From: an uncultured Muribaculaceae bacterium
Lineage (GTDB): Bacteria > Bacteroidota > Bacteroidia > Bacteroidales > Muribaculaceae
DNA: 64,000 nt
Assembly (NCBI GenBank): GCA_910579845.1
Contig: CAJTWL010000005.1
Span: forward strand, 1 to 64,000
Direction: 5' to 3'
A program made the position numbers and the translations under genes. The notes under the pieces were generated by a model that saw nothing but the letters and a program-made list of their open reading frames with translations, did not search any database and was not told the DNA's origin. This document shows positions 48,552 to 56,542 of the stretch, one piece after another. Position 1 is the stretch's first letter; each line of letters opens with the position of its first letter.

Positions 48552-49028
48552 GTAAAAAAACTCGAACGAAATTCAAATATAAAGCTAAAATAATATATTT
48601 GCTCCTAAAGAACAATAAAATTAACAAAAAAACATCAAACAGAAAGATAATTTAAATTATATTGCACACATATCCGCGTCACATTGATTCTAAATCTGAT
48701 TTTACACGGAGTCCAAGAGCCTGTTCAAATTTGATATTGAACAGACACTTGGAAACTGGCATTTTTATGTCCAACTTTGGGAGTGCACTTCACACTTGGG
48801 AGGGGAGTTTGTCCTCAAGCTCCCAACACGATCAAATACTATTCTATTATGTTTTGGCGACTTGAGGACAAGTCGCCATCCCCAACCGCCGGGTTACGGC
48901 ATCGTCGGCAAAAGTAATCCGTAACTAAGATCAATATCTCAATTGCATTCTATATATAGAAACTATATAAGATAAAGAGACTCTTAAGGGGGAAGTGTAG
49001 TGTGTTTATGAATTCGTTGAACTTACAC
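48552..49028. other. Intergenic region between copy A and the lanthipeptide-type operon
   Basis: No gene seen. It holds, left to right: the copy A upstream region with a TATATTTG -7-like box (minus strand, 48574-48581); an imperfect hairpin ccaag-agc-ctgttcaa / ttgaacag-aca-cttgg (48712-48752); repeat copy 4; and weak inverted repeats near 48971-49027 (aagtgta / tacactt) that could end the operon. None has a clear T-run. Confidence 0.5.
48795..48886. repeat. REP/BIME-like paired palindrome, copy 4
   Basis: A 92-bp unit in the same orientation as copy 1: ttgggagggg, gggagtttgtcctcaagctccc, an AT-rich spacer with ctattctattatg, then ggcgacttgaggacaagtcgcc and atccccaacc. Flanking similarity to copy 1 continues about 15 bp upstream and 40 bp downstream. 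Confidence 0.85.
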
Positions 49029-49511
49029 TTATTCGTTTGGAACTTCGCAATCCCAATCTTCACTAATTGGTTCGGCACACATCCATGTTTCTTCACATGC
49101 ATTAATAGACGCGCAACAATCACTCATATCACAATTAATATTACCTGTTGCACAGTTTTTTTCAGTTTCGAAACATACATCAATAGAGGGACGATCCATA
49201 CACAGCTGCGTATTATTACAATCTTTTCTATCACTGAGAGGACAGCATATAGGTCCCAATGACCGAGAACCAGCACAATCCACAGACTCACATTGATCAG
49301 ATTCGCACACTAATTGACTTTTGTTACACTTATCTTCTTCAATTGTTGTACAGCCATTAAAAGTAGGATCTGTTGTTGTTGTATCACATGCCTCAGGGAG
49401 TGGCTTTTCAGGAAAACACGTGTTTCTTGTAGCATCACCTTGAGGATTTATACTACCATTTACTAATTCTTCTCTCAACTGAAGGTCTTCCGGTTTAATT
49501 TTCTTTTTCAT
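49029..49511 (-). CDS. Cysteine-rich lanthipeptide-type precursor peptide (proposed)
   Basis: 160 residues. Residues 1-30 form a charged, Cys-free leader-like part (MKKKIKPEDLQLREELVNGS), similar in style to Bacteroidetes class I lanthipeptide leaders. From Cys32 onward there are 19 cysteines and about 23 Ser/Thr counted from residue 28, including a TTTT run and CC pairs at two sites. There is no signal peptide or lipobox. It starts 23 bp after the LanB C-terminal-type gene and is the last gene of the operon. This is far longer and richer in Cys than usual lanthipeptide precursors, so it may yield several rings or several products. The substrate role is inferred from neighbours; a Cys-rich structural protein is the alternative. 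Confidence 0.7.
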   Translation of the reverse strand: MKKKIKPEDLQLREELVNGSINPQGDATRNTCFPEKPLPEACDTTTTDPTFNGCTTIEEDKCNKSQLVCESDQCESVDCAGSRSLGPICCPLSDRKDCNNTQLCMDRPSIDVCFETEKNCATGNINCDMSDCCASINACEETWMCAEPISEDWDCEVPNE

Positions 49512-49534
49512 AATCTTTTATTTTTAGAGTTAAC

Positions 49535-50335
49535 TTAAAGTGTTTTTTTATAAGCCATTGATTGGTATGTCTTCTTCAATAATAAGTAAACTATACATTC
49601 ATAAAGTCGTTGGTTAGACGAAAACATTCTGTTGCAATGCATATGAATCAGTGAGGGAATAATACTATTCTTAATTCCCGGTCTTTTTCGTTTTAAAAAT
49701 TCTATCGAATCTGACATTTGATATCCACCATTAACTATAGCATCCTGAATTTCTTTCTTATTATTTCTATATAGAGAATTGATTTCCGCGATTTGCTCGT
49801 TATTAAGCCCAAATTCCTTTATATATAATATAGAAGCCGAATCTGCAGCCTTATAACAATCAGAATAAGATGGATAAAATATCGAATAAAGTTGCGAAAT
49901 CCACCCAATGCAGGTTATTATTATTTTCCAATCATCCGGTTTTTCTTTGAGATCTTTCAAAACAGATTCACTGTCATGATAGAAGAATTGTTCACAATCT
50001 TCAATCGTATCTTCCCCGTATCTTTCAATCTCTCGCTGATATGTATCAATTTGTATTTTACCAATTACATGAGTCTGTATTTCACTATCTAACGATTGCC
50101 ACATCTTGACCATGGCTTCACCGATATTGTCAACCGATTTAAGTTTCATTCTTAATCTGATATGGAAATCAGGATCAGAGTATCTTATGAAGAACCATTG
50201 CGAGATCAATTTAGAATCCAATAAATTCTGTATATATGGACGTATCGATTCAATTAATACTCTATTGGCGGTCATCGGAGAAATATAAATTTTAAAATAA
50301 ATCCATTCTTCCCCGGGGTAAATATTGCGTTTCAT
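49535..50335 (-). CDS. Lanthipeptide dehydratase elimination subunit (SpaB C-terminal / thiopeptide-type domain)
   Basis: 266 residues from the ATG at 50335, 1 bp past the LanB-N stop; a TTG at 50365 would overlap that gene by 29 bp. It begins NIYPGEEWIYFKIYISPMTANRVL and has WFFIRYSDPDFHIRLRMKL, the core pattern of the SpaB-C / 'thiopeptide-type bacteriocin biosynthesis' domain, which eliminates glutamate from glutamylated Ser/Thr to give dehydro residues. Usually this is the C-terminal part of a ~1000-residue LanB; here it is a separate protein. It should work with the large protein encoded just upstream. Confidence 0.83.
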   Translation of the reverse strand: MKRNIYPGEEWIYFKIYISPMTANRVLIESIRPYIQNLLDSKLISQWFFIRYSDPDFHIRLRMKLKSVDNIGEAMVKMWQSLDSEIQTHVIGKIQIDTYQREIERYGEDTIEDCEQFFYHDSESVLKDLKEKPDDWKIIITCIGWISQLYSIFYPSYSDCYKAADSASILYIKEFGLNNEQIAEINSLYRNNKKEIQDAIVNGGYQMSDSIEFLKRKRPGIKNSIIPSLIHMHCNRMFSSNQRLYECIVYLLLKKTYQSMAYKKTL

Positions 50336-50336
50336 A

Positions 50337-52478
50337 TCAAATATCGGGCACAAAAGGTTGTACAATTTCTATTACGCTATTATAGTGTTTAAGATCTGAT
50401 GCTTGCGGAAGAAACTCTTCAAGGATGACATTTGTTGCACTGTTAATTAGTTTTCCAAAAATGTGAATACTTCTTTCAGTTTCAAGATCTATTACAAACG
50501 TGTTGTCCCCTTGTGCATACATAAGAAATCTTGGCATGTTTTTTCCGGAGCAATAATCGACAAATTTCTCTTTACTGAATTTCTTTTTTTCAAACAAGTC
50601 ATCTTTTGTGATAAGCCAGCATTCAGGACTTATTATGACATTCTTATATAAGATTCTTGGAGTATGATTAAACAGTTTAAGCAGCCCCTGAAATGATGGC
50701 TTCAATACCCGATTGCTATATTGATAATATATGTCTCCTAAGAATTTATATAATTCGGAAGAATTATAATTATAATTGAATGCAGATGAAAAACAGGGCA
50801 GTACTTCTTTATCCAGTTTCTTTGAGTACAAATGAATTTTTCCATTAGATATTCTAATGTACAAATCCCGGATATCGACTATGGTGTGAGACTCTGCCGA
50901 ATTCAGAGATGCGAAAGGAATAATTGCCGATCTCAACAATGGACGTGACTGGACATTCTCCGAGTGAGGGGATGTGAGATGGGAAATCTCCGCTAAAATG
51001 CAATCCGGATTATTTCTTTGCTCTATATCTGCGATCTCTTTTACCATACCATCTATTTCATTGTTGCCATGAGCGAATCTCGTAAGCAGAGATGTTCCGG
51101 ATGTTCCGGAGAAATTAAGGTTTGAAATAATCGGTCCATAATCATTATATCCGACAATCTTAAACATTGCGGTATATGATAACGGCGTATCTATTGCATT
51201 ATCATTAATGTATGGTTTTATATCTTTATATGTCAGTTGAATATTTCCAATATTTAAATTGCCTGTTTCATTTATCTTTTTAAGAACGACCTGTTCCAAG
51301 ATGGAAAGACCGATATTCATTGACTGCGGTTTTCTATCCTGTTTATGATGTTTTATTAAAATCGATTTGATTATATTGGAGGCAACTCCCATATTGCTTT
51401 GATATCCAATCCCCGAAACAGGGTTTAAAGCTTCCAATACAGAGACTGATTCCTGCTCATATCTTCCTTGGTATCTTTTAATGAATGAACCCAATGAATT
51501 TTGAATGGGAATGGAGAATGATTTATATATTGTAAATATTTCCTGTAAGTTTGCGCTCACAGACGACGGTAAAACTGCATTCTCTTTTAGATATGAATCT
51601 ACTTGAATAAATTGTTTCTCCTTATATTTAATTCCATGCTTTTGCAGAACCTCTTCTATAGTATTAATCTGTTGTAATTTTTCTTGTAAAGGTATCTTTT
51701 TGCATAGTCGATCCATATTGTCACGTAATAACTCTACCGTATCGATATTCTTTTCATTGATTACGGACTCCAGCCGCTTTAAATTGTCACTACCGACTGT
51801 TTCCGGAAATAAATTATTTATTAAGACACCTTTTTTACACAAGTTATTGATATAATTATTTATTTCAACTTTTCCTATCTCAAACTCATCTGAGATTCTA
51901 TTTTTCAAGTCATCAAGAGTTATTACCTCGGCAGTATTTGACACACAGAATTGCAAAAGTTCAGTAACCGGAATTTTAATTAATTCCATATTGCTATTAT
52001 TAACCCTCGCCCACAAATAATAATAATTTCCAACTCTCAGGATTGTCTCATTCAGTTTTAATCTAATATTCGACAATTTATCGAATTCTTCATTGAAAAT
52101 ATGGTTTGCAACATTATAAATCAGTTGACCATCATATTTATATGATTTTATAATATCAGTTCCATCAGGGATAAGTATACTTTCTCCATATTCACCCACT
52201 CCACACATCGCAAATATCCCGAATGGAGTTGATCGGTATCTTAACCGAGATAAATATTTATATATAGTGTCCAACGTCCGACTCTGTAATTTCTCTTTAT
52301 CTTTAGCATTTACATTCTTAACCAATTCTTTATATAATTCAGGGGACGCATAATATATTGCTTCCAAGAAATACTTATTGTCAAGCATTTCAATTAAAAT
52401 TTCATCAGATAATCCCCCGCAATCGTAATTAAAAGCCGGTCTACGTAGTATGTATCTGGGATATGGTTTAAAATTCAT
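50337..52478 (-). CDS. Lanthipeptide dehydratase glutamylation subunit (LanB N-terminal type)
   Basis: 713 residues matching the lantibiotic dehydratase N-terminal region: RRPAFNYDCGGLSDEILIEML at the start, a SRLRYRSTPFGIFAMCGVGEY block near residues 75-95 and SHLTSPHSENVQSRPLLR near 510. The family transfers glutamate from glutamyl-tRNA to Ser/Thr of a leader-bearing peptide. The elimination domain is missing and is supplied by the next gene, so the LanB function is split into 713 + 266 residues. It starts 4 bp after lanC. Confidence 0.87.
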   Translation of the reverse strand: MNFKPYPRYILRRPAFNYDCGGLSDEILIEMLDNKYFLEAIYYASPELYKELVKNVNAKDKEKLQSRTLDTIYKYLSRLRYRSTPFGIFAMCGVGEYGESILIPDGTDIIKSYKYDGQLIYNVANHIFNEEFDKLSNIRLKLNETILRVGNYYYLWARVNNSNMELIKIPVTELLQFCVSNTAEVITLDDLKNRISDEFEIGKVEINNYINNLCKKGVLINNLFPETVGSDNLKRLESVINEKNIDTVELLRDNMDRLCKKIPLQEKLQQINTIEEVLQKHGIKYKEKQFIQVDSYLKENAVLPSSVSANLQEIFTIYKSFSIPIQNSLGSFIKRYQGRYEQESVSVLEALNPVSGIGYQSNMGVASNIIKSILIKHHKQDRKPQSMNIGLSILEQVVLKKINETGNLNIGNIQLTYKDIKPYINDNAIDTPLSYTAMFKIVGYNDYGPIISNLNFSGTSGTSLLTRFAHGNNEIDGMVKEIADIEQRNNPDCILAEISHLTSPHSENVQSRPLLRSAIIPFASLNSAESHTIVDIRDLYIRISNGKIHLYSKKLDKEVLPCFSSAFNYNYNSSELYKFLGDIYYQYSNRVLKPSFQGLLKLFNHTPRILYKNVIISPECWLITKDDLFEKKKFSKEKFVDYCSGKNMPRFLMYAQGDNTFVIDLETERSIHIFGKLINSATNVILEEFLPQASDLKHYNSVIEIVQPFVPDI

Positions 52479-52482
52479 GATC

Positions 52483-53661
52483 TTAAGACTTACTTAACAA
52501 TAAAATATTATTCAATAATTCATCTTCATTCAGAAGCGCTAAAACGACTCCTGCATCCCCCTCTAAAATATTATTTGAATTATATCTGGATGATTTAGGA
52601 GAATAGAAATAATCGAATCTTCTTATGTCATGATATGGCTTAGCCATTTTGCCTGTAACTGCTGTCCAATAATCAGATGCGTCTTTGAAGATATTATCTT
52701 TATAATATTCAAAACAGTTATTAAAGAATACGATCAATCCGGATGCACCATGACACATACATGCATCATAAATGAAATTATGTTGAAGATTTCTTCTATT
52801 TATCGCAGCATATTTTGCTATTTCATATGCTAATTGAGCATATTCCCGATCGCCTGTAATTTGTGAAATGGATCTCAATGCAATGCTGGTACCGATATCT
52901 CCGTAACACCATCCTAATCTGGATTTAAATCCGGAAGGCAACATCGGGGTATAACATCCATATAATTCAGGAGATATTAAATTTGATTTCAAATAAATTC
53001 CAATATCTCTCAATAATGAAAGCCCCATTTCTTTAATATCCTCGGAATGTATCTGATGAATTGACCGTGTCAAAAACACTGCTACAGCCGATATTCCATG
53101 CGATAGAGATAAGTTTTCCGACAATTCCCTGTTCCTGTTGGGAAATTCCCAGTATACTCCACCATTTTTATGTCTCTTTACATTGTAATATAAGAACTTT
53201 ATCATCTCCTTTATCTCGGCAATGTTGTTTTCATCATTCCTGTATAAAAGGAAATACATTGCTATCCCTATCGCTCCATGAAGAAAATCCAAGTTCCCGT
53301 GTTTATAAGCATTTAATACTTTTATGAGATACTTTTGATATTTAATTGCAGAACTGTAGGCTCCATCTATAAATCCATCTTTCTCCAATTGACAAAGACC
53401 AATGCAGAATCCGGCAATACCATCACAATATGTCGGTAATAATTTATTAACACTCAATCCTTTTATAACCTTAGCCAGTAAATCATCTGCATGTTTCTGA
53501 TCGCACAGACCATGTTTTGATGCATAATAGAGACATATTACACTTCCAAAATCACCACCCAATAGAGAATAATCAAGAACAGGTTTCAATTCAAGTTCCT
53601 TGATTATGTTGGATACAATAGGTTCAATCAGTTGCAATTGATGATTTGTGAGTGTTTTCAT
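52483..53661 (-). CDS. lanC: LanC-like lanthionine cyclase
   Basis: 392 residues with the alpha-toroid LanC repeats (DFLHGAIGIAMYFLL, SLSHGISAVAVFL). All three zinc ligands are visible: Cys252 in GWCYGD, and Cys303 with His304 in CHGASG. It adds Cys thiols to dehydrated Ser/Thr to form lanthionine rings. First gene of the leftward four-gene operon; it faces copy B across a 212-bp divergent region. Confidence 0.92.
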   Translation of the reverse strand: MKTLTNHQLQLIEPIVSNIIKELELKPVLDYSLLGGDFGSVICLYYASKHGLCDQKHADDLLAKVIKGLSVNKLLPTYCDGIAGFCIGLCQLEKDGFIDGAYSSAIKYQKYLIKVLNAYKHGNLDFLHGAIGIAMYFLLYRNDENNIAEIKEMIKFLYYNVKRHKNGGVYWEFPNRNRELSENLSLSHGISAVAVFLTRSIHQIHSEDIKEMGLSLLRDIGIYLKSNLISPELYGCYTPMLPSGFKSRLGWCYGDIGTSIALRSISQITGDREYAQLAYEIAKYAAINRRNLQHNFIYDACMCHGASGLIVFFNNCFEYYKDNIFKDASDYWTAVTGKMAKPYHDIRRFDYFYSPKSSRYNSNNILEGDAGVVLALLNEDELLNNILLLSKS

Positions 53662-53873
53662 GTTTATATTTTTAACAATTATTTAACTTTCGAGGTGAGA
53701 TCTATTTAACATATTAACAATTTAATACCAGTTTTGCTCACCTTGATTTAGAAAAACAATACAGATCTTCCATATTTACAACATTTATGAATATTTTTGA
53801 TTAATTGTATCTCATTTATGTAGCAATTTTATTATTTTAGCTTAATATTTGAATTTCACATTAGATCTTTTAC
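53662..53873. promoter_or_regulatory. Divergent control region between lanC and MG2-like copy B
   Basis: AT-rich, 212 bp. The part nearest copy B (ttattttagctt-atatttgaatttc) matches the region just upstream of copy A, so the duplication includes the promoter. An inverted repeat aggtgag / ctcacct (53693-53699 and 53738-53744) is a possible regulator site for lanC. No full -33/-7 pair was found for lanC. Confidence 0.45.
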
Positions 53874-56417
53874 ATGCACAGAAAGATTATATTTATTTTC
53901 ATATGTTTACCCTTTGCCCTAAATAGCATTTGCAGCTATGCTTCAGAGCCGGATTCTTTAGTGCGAATGCTTGAATATCAGACCTTGATATATCCGCAGG
54001 AAAAGGTGTATGTAACTACAGACAGAGATATCTATCACGCGGGAGATACAATCCGGTTCAGGGCGTTTCTGGTTGACGCTTTGAAACTTACTCAGAAACA
54101 AGATGGAAGCAAGTATGTATATGTGACAATTACCAATCCATTCGGAGAGAATATAAAAAAGGTCAAAATAAAACAGGATTCCGGAATGTTTGCCGGTATA
54201 ATTCCTCTTCCGGAAAATATGGCTGAAGGCACTTATACTCTTGGCGCATATACCCTGTTTATGAAAAACCAAGGTGAAGATTATATTTTCCGGAAACCAT
54301 TGCCTGTCAAGAGCCGACTTGCCAGGAAATACAAGATGGAAACGTCATTTGACGGTAACTTACTCTGTACATCTTTAAAGGAACGTTATGGAGAAAAGCC
54401 GGTTAAGGTCATGAGTATTTCCTTAAATTCTAAAGAAGGAGTAATTCGGGAAGGAATCGTCAAACGATCAAGTTTCAATTTTTCATTAGACAAAAAAAAT
54501 CTTGATAATGGTTATATGATGGTCAGTTATGATCTTTACAAGAAGTTTGTAAAGATTCCTAAAGACACTTCATCTTTCTCAGTAACTTTTCATCCGGAAG
54601 GCGGTTATATGGTTCCAGAAGTAGAAAACAAAGTCGCATTTAAGGCTATTGGCAGCAATGGCCTTGCCAAAGAGGTCAATGGAGTTATCCTAGATTCGAA
54701 GAACAACAAAATTTGCGAATTTGCCAGTTCACATAAAGGGATGGGAGCATTCTCCTTAACACCCGATAAGGAGGAGAAGTACATTGCGGTTGTCGGTGAC
54801 AGCACCTTCAATCTTCCCGAACCGAATCCCAAAGCTACCGTCTTGACCATTGATACTGAAAGTCCCGATTCTTTATCCATCAAGATCAATGGAGCTTTTA
54901 AACCCGGAGATCTCCTGTTGGCTGACAACTGCGGAATTGTTACATTTGCTCGCAAACTTGACAGTCCTCAATTAAAGATTGCGCGAGAAAGCATCGGTTC
55001 CGGACTGACTCAGCTTTATCTTATTGACCCCAATGACAATATCTTAAGCAGCAGGTTGATATTTAACAGAAAGGGGTATGTCTATGCCGATTCTGTGACA
55101 ACTATGCCTTATGGCGATTATGCCGTTACTTCTCGAATAAACGTTGCAGACTCAATTGGTTCTCAGTCAATAGTCTCCGCATTCATGTTGCAAGGTGACC
55201 TCAAAGGATATATCGAGGATCCTGACTACTATTTTTCCTCTGCCGACGTAACCCGCGACCGTCATCTTGACAACCTTATGCTGACACAAGGATGGAAACG
55301 CTACGATATCCAGAATGCACTCAAGGGAAAGTTCACCGAACCGGAAGAGCCGATGGAGATAGGAGGAGAAATAACAGGGACGGTAAATTCAAGGTGGAAA
55401 GGGAAGCCTCTCGAGGGGGCAATTGTAAATGCCATTGCTCCCGAAATTAATTTTGCCGGGGTAGCTGTAACTGATTCTTTAGGCAGGTATGCCTTGAACG
55501 GTATCGACTGGCCCGACGAAACATTCTTTGCGATTCAGGCTTTTAACAAAAACGGCAATCGAGAGCATAATTTCAGTATAGATAAAGATATTTTAATTCC
55601 CATAACTAATTTACCTGAGGATTACGAAATCAATACTTTTGATCCCAAGACATTTGACAACGGTGCCGTATGGCTTCAGGAGCTGGAAGTGACAGCTAAA
55701 CGCTCAGATGAGGAGTTATATCAGGAGATGCTAAAAGCTCTTGGTGTCCGTACTGTCACAGAGGAAGATATCAAAGAGAAAAACATCACAAGCTACGAGG
55801 AGGCACTACGCAATATCCCGGGACTTTTGATCATGAACGGAAATCTGGTACACATGGGAGCAAGAGGTGCATTACGCGGAGGAGGAATGGTAGAGTTATG
55901 GGTGGACGGCACAAGGTGGACGTCAAGTAATGCCCCGATTACCCTGTCGGGAGGTTCTGATTCAAGGCTGGAAGGAGGTATGGCGACACCGGACAGAAGT
56001 TACGCAGGAGGATACTTCGGTACATTCCAGGAGTTTTGTGATAATTATCCTATTCACATAATGAAATCCATTCAATATTACCGTAGTTCCATAGCAATGG
56101 TGATAAGTGGAACTGCGGCTCAAGGCGCAGGTGCTCTTGTCTGCACAACTAAAGATGGTTCAAGCATTACTTCCTGGGATCATGATCTTTTTATAAGACG
56201 CATTACTCCTCTTGGATATCAGAAGGCGGCGGAAGCTTATAAACCACATTTCGAGTATGATCCGGTTGATGAATCGACCACTGTATCGTACTGGTATCCG
56301 AAGGTTACAGGTCTGGATGACTTCACACCTCTCGAAAACTCGGATACCTTAATCGAGGGTATAACGGAGAAGGGCTTGCCATACCGAGGCATAATCCCAG
56401 CTAAAAAGAAAGATTAA
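53874..56417 (+). CDS. MG2-like protein with carboxypeptidase-like and TonB-plug-like domains (copy B)
   Basis: 847 residues, exported, with the same domain order as copy A: MG2-like (IYPQEKVYVTTDRDIYHAGD), carboxypeptidase-like (GGEITGTVNSRWKGKPLEGA) and plug-like (EEALRNIPGLLIMNGN, RGGGMVELWVDGTRW), with no barrel. The two share long identical stretches, including an exact 80-bp DNA match (54813-54892 here). It lies beside lanC but is divergent, so it need not be part of the modification pathway. It could still be a surface partner or receptor component. Confidence 0.8.
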   Translation: MHRKIIFIFICLPFALNSICSYASEPDSLVRMLEYQTLIYPQEKVYVTTDRDIYHAGDTIRFRAFLVDALKLTQKQDGSKYVYVTITNPFGENIKKVKIKQDSGMFAGIIPLPENMAEGTYTLGAYTLFMKNQGEDYIFRKPLPVKSRLARKYKMETSFDGNLLCTSLKERYGEKPVKVMSISLNSKEGVIREGIVKRSSFNFSLDKKNLDNGYMMVSYDLYKKFVKIPKDTSSFSVTFHPEGGYMVPEVENKVAFKAIGSNGLAKEVNGVILDSKNNKICEFASSHKGMGAFSLTPDKEEKYIAVVGDSTFNLPEPNPKATVLTIDTESPDSLSIKINGAFKPGDLLLADNCGIVTFARKLDSPQLKIARESIGSGLTQLYLIDPNDNILSSRLIFNRKGYVYADSVTTMPYGDYAVTSRINVADSIGSQSIVSAFMLQGDLKGYIEDPDYYFSSADVTRDRHLDNLMLTQGWKRYDIQNALKGKFTEPEEPMEIGGEITGTVNSRWKGKPLEGAIVNAIAPEINFAGVAVTDSLGRYALNGIDWPDETFFAIQAFNKNGNREHNFSIDKDILIPITNLPEDYEINTFDPKTFDNGAVWLQELEVTAKRSDEELYQEMLKALGVRTVTEEDIKEKNITSYEEALRNIPGLLIMNGNLVHMGARGALRGGGMVELWVDGTRWTSSNAPITLSGGSDSRLEGGMATPDRSYAGGYFGTFQEFCDNYPIHIMKSIQYYRSSIAMVISGTAAQGAGALVCTTKDGSSITSWDHDLFIRRITPLGYQKAAEAYKPHFEYDPVDESTTVSYWYPKVTGLDDFTPLENSDTLIEGITEKGLPYRGIIPAKKKD

Positions 56418-56425
56418 CCACCTGT

Positions 56426-56446
56426 TGCGACTTGAGACAAGTCGCA
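56426..56446. repeat. REP-like palindrome, single copy 5
   Basis: The palindrome tgcgacttgagacaagtcgca, a variant one base shorter in the loop than copies 2 and 4. It is followed by ttcccaaagactact and then a terminator hairpin, the same layout as copy 2. Confidence 0.75.
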
Positions 56447-56464
56447 TTCCCAAAGACTACTGTT

Positions 56465-56520
56465 CATACAGATAATCCGACACTTTTGTCCTCGGGTCAA
56501 AGTGCCGGATTATCTGTATG
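56465..56520 (-). terminator. Terminator hairpin of aspA, shared with copy B
   Basis: 22-bp arms (catacagataatccg-acacttt / aaagtg-ccggattatctgtatg). The one mismatch becomes a U-G pair on the minus strand, so aspA is the likely main user. It sits between two convergent genes. Confidence 0.8.
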
Positions 56521-56542
56521 AATCTCTTACGGAATTTTATTT

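Noticed and set aside
45870..56446. Composite transposon bounded by insertion sequences
   Set aside because: The flanking duplicated genes are exported MG2-like proteins, not transposases, and no target-site duplication or integrase was seen.
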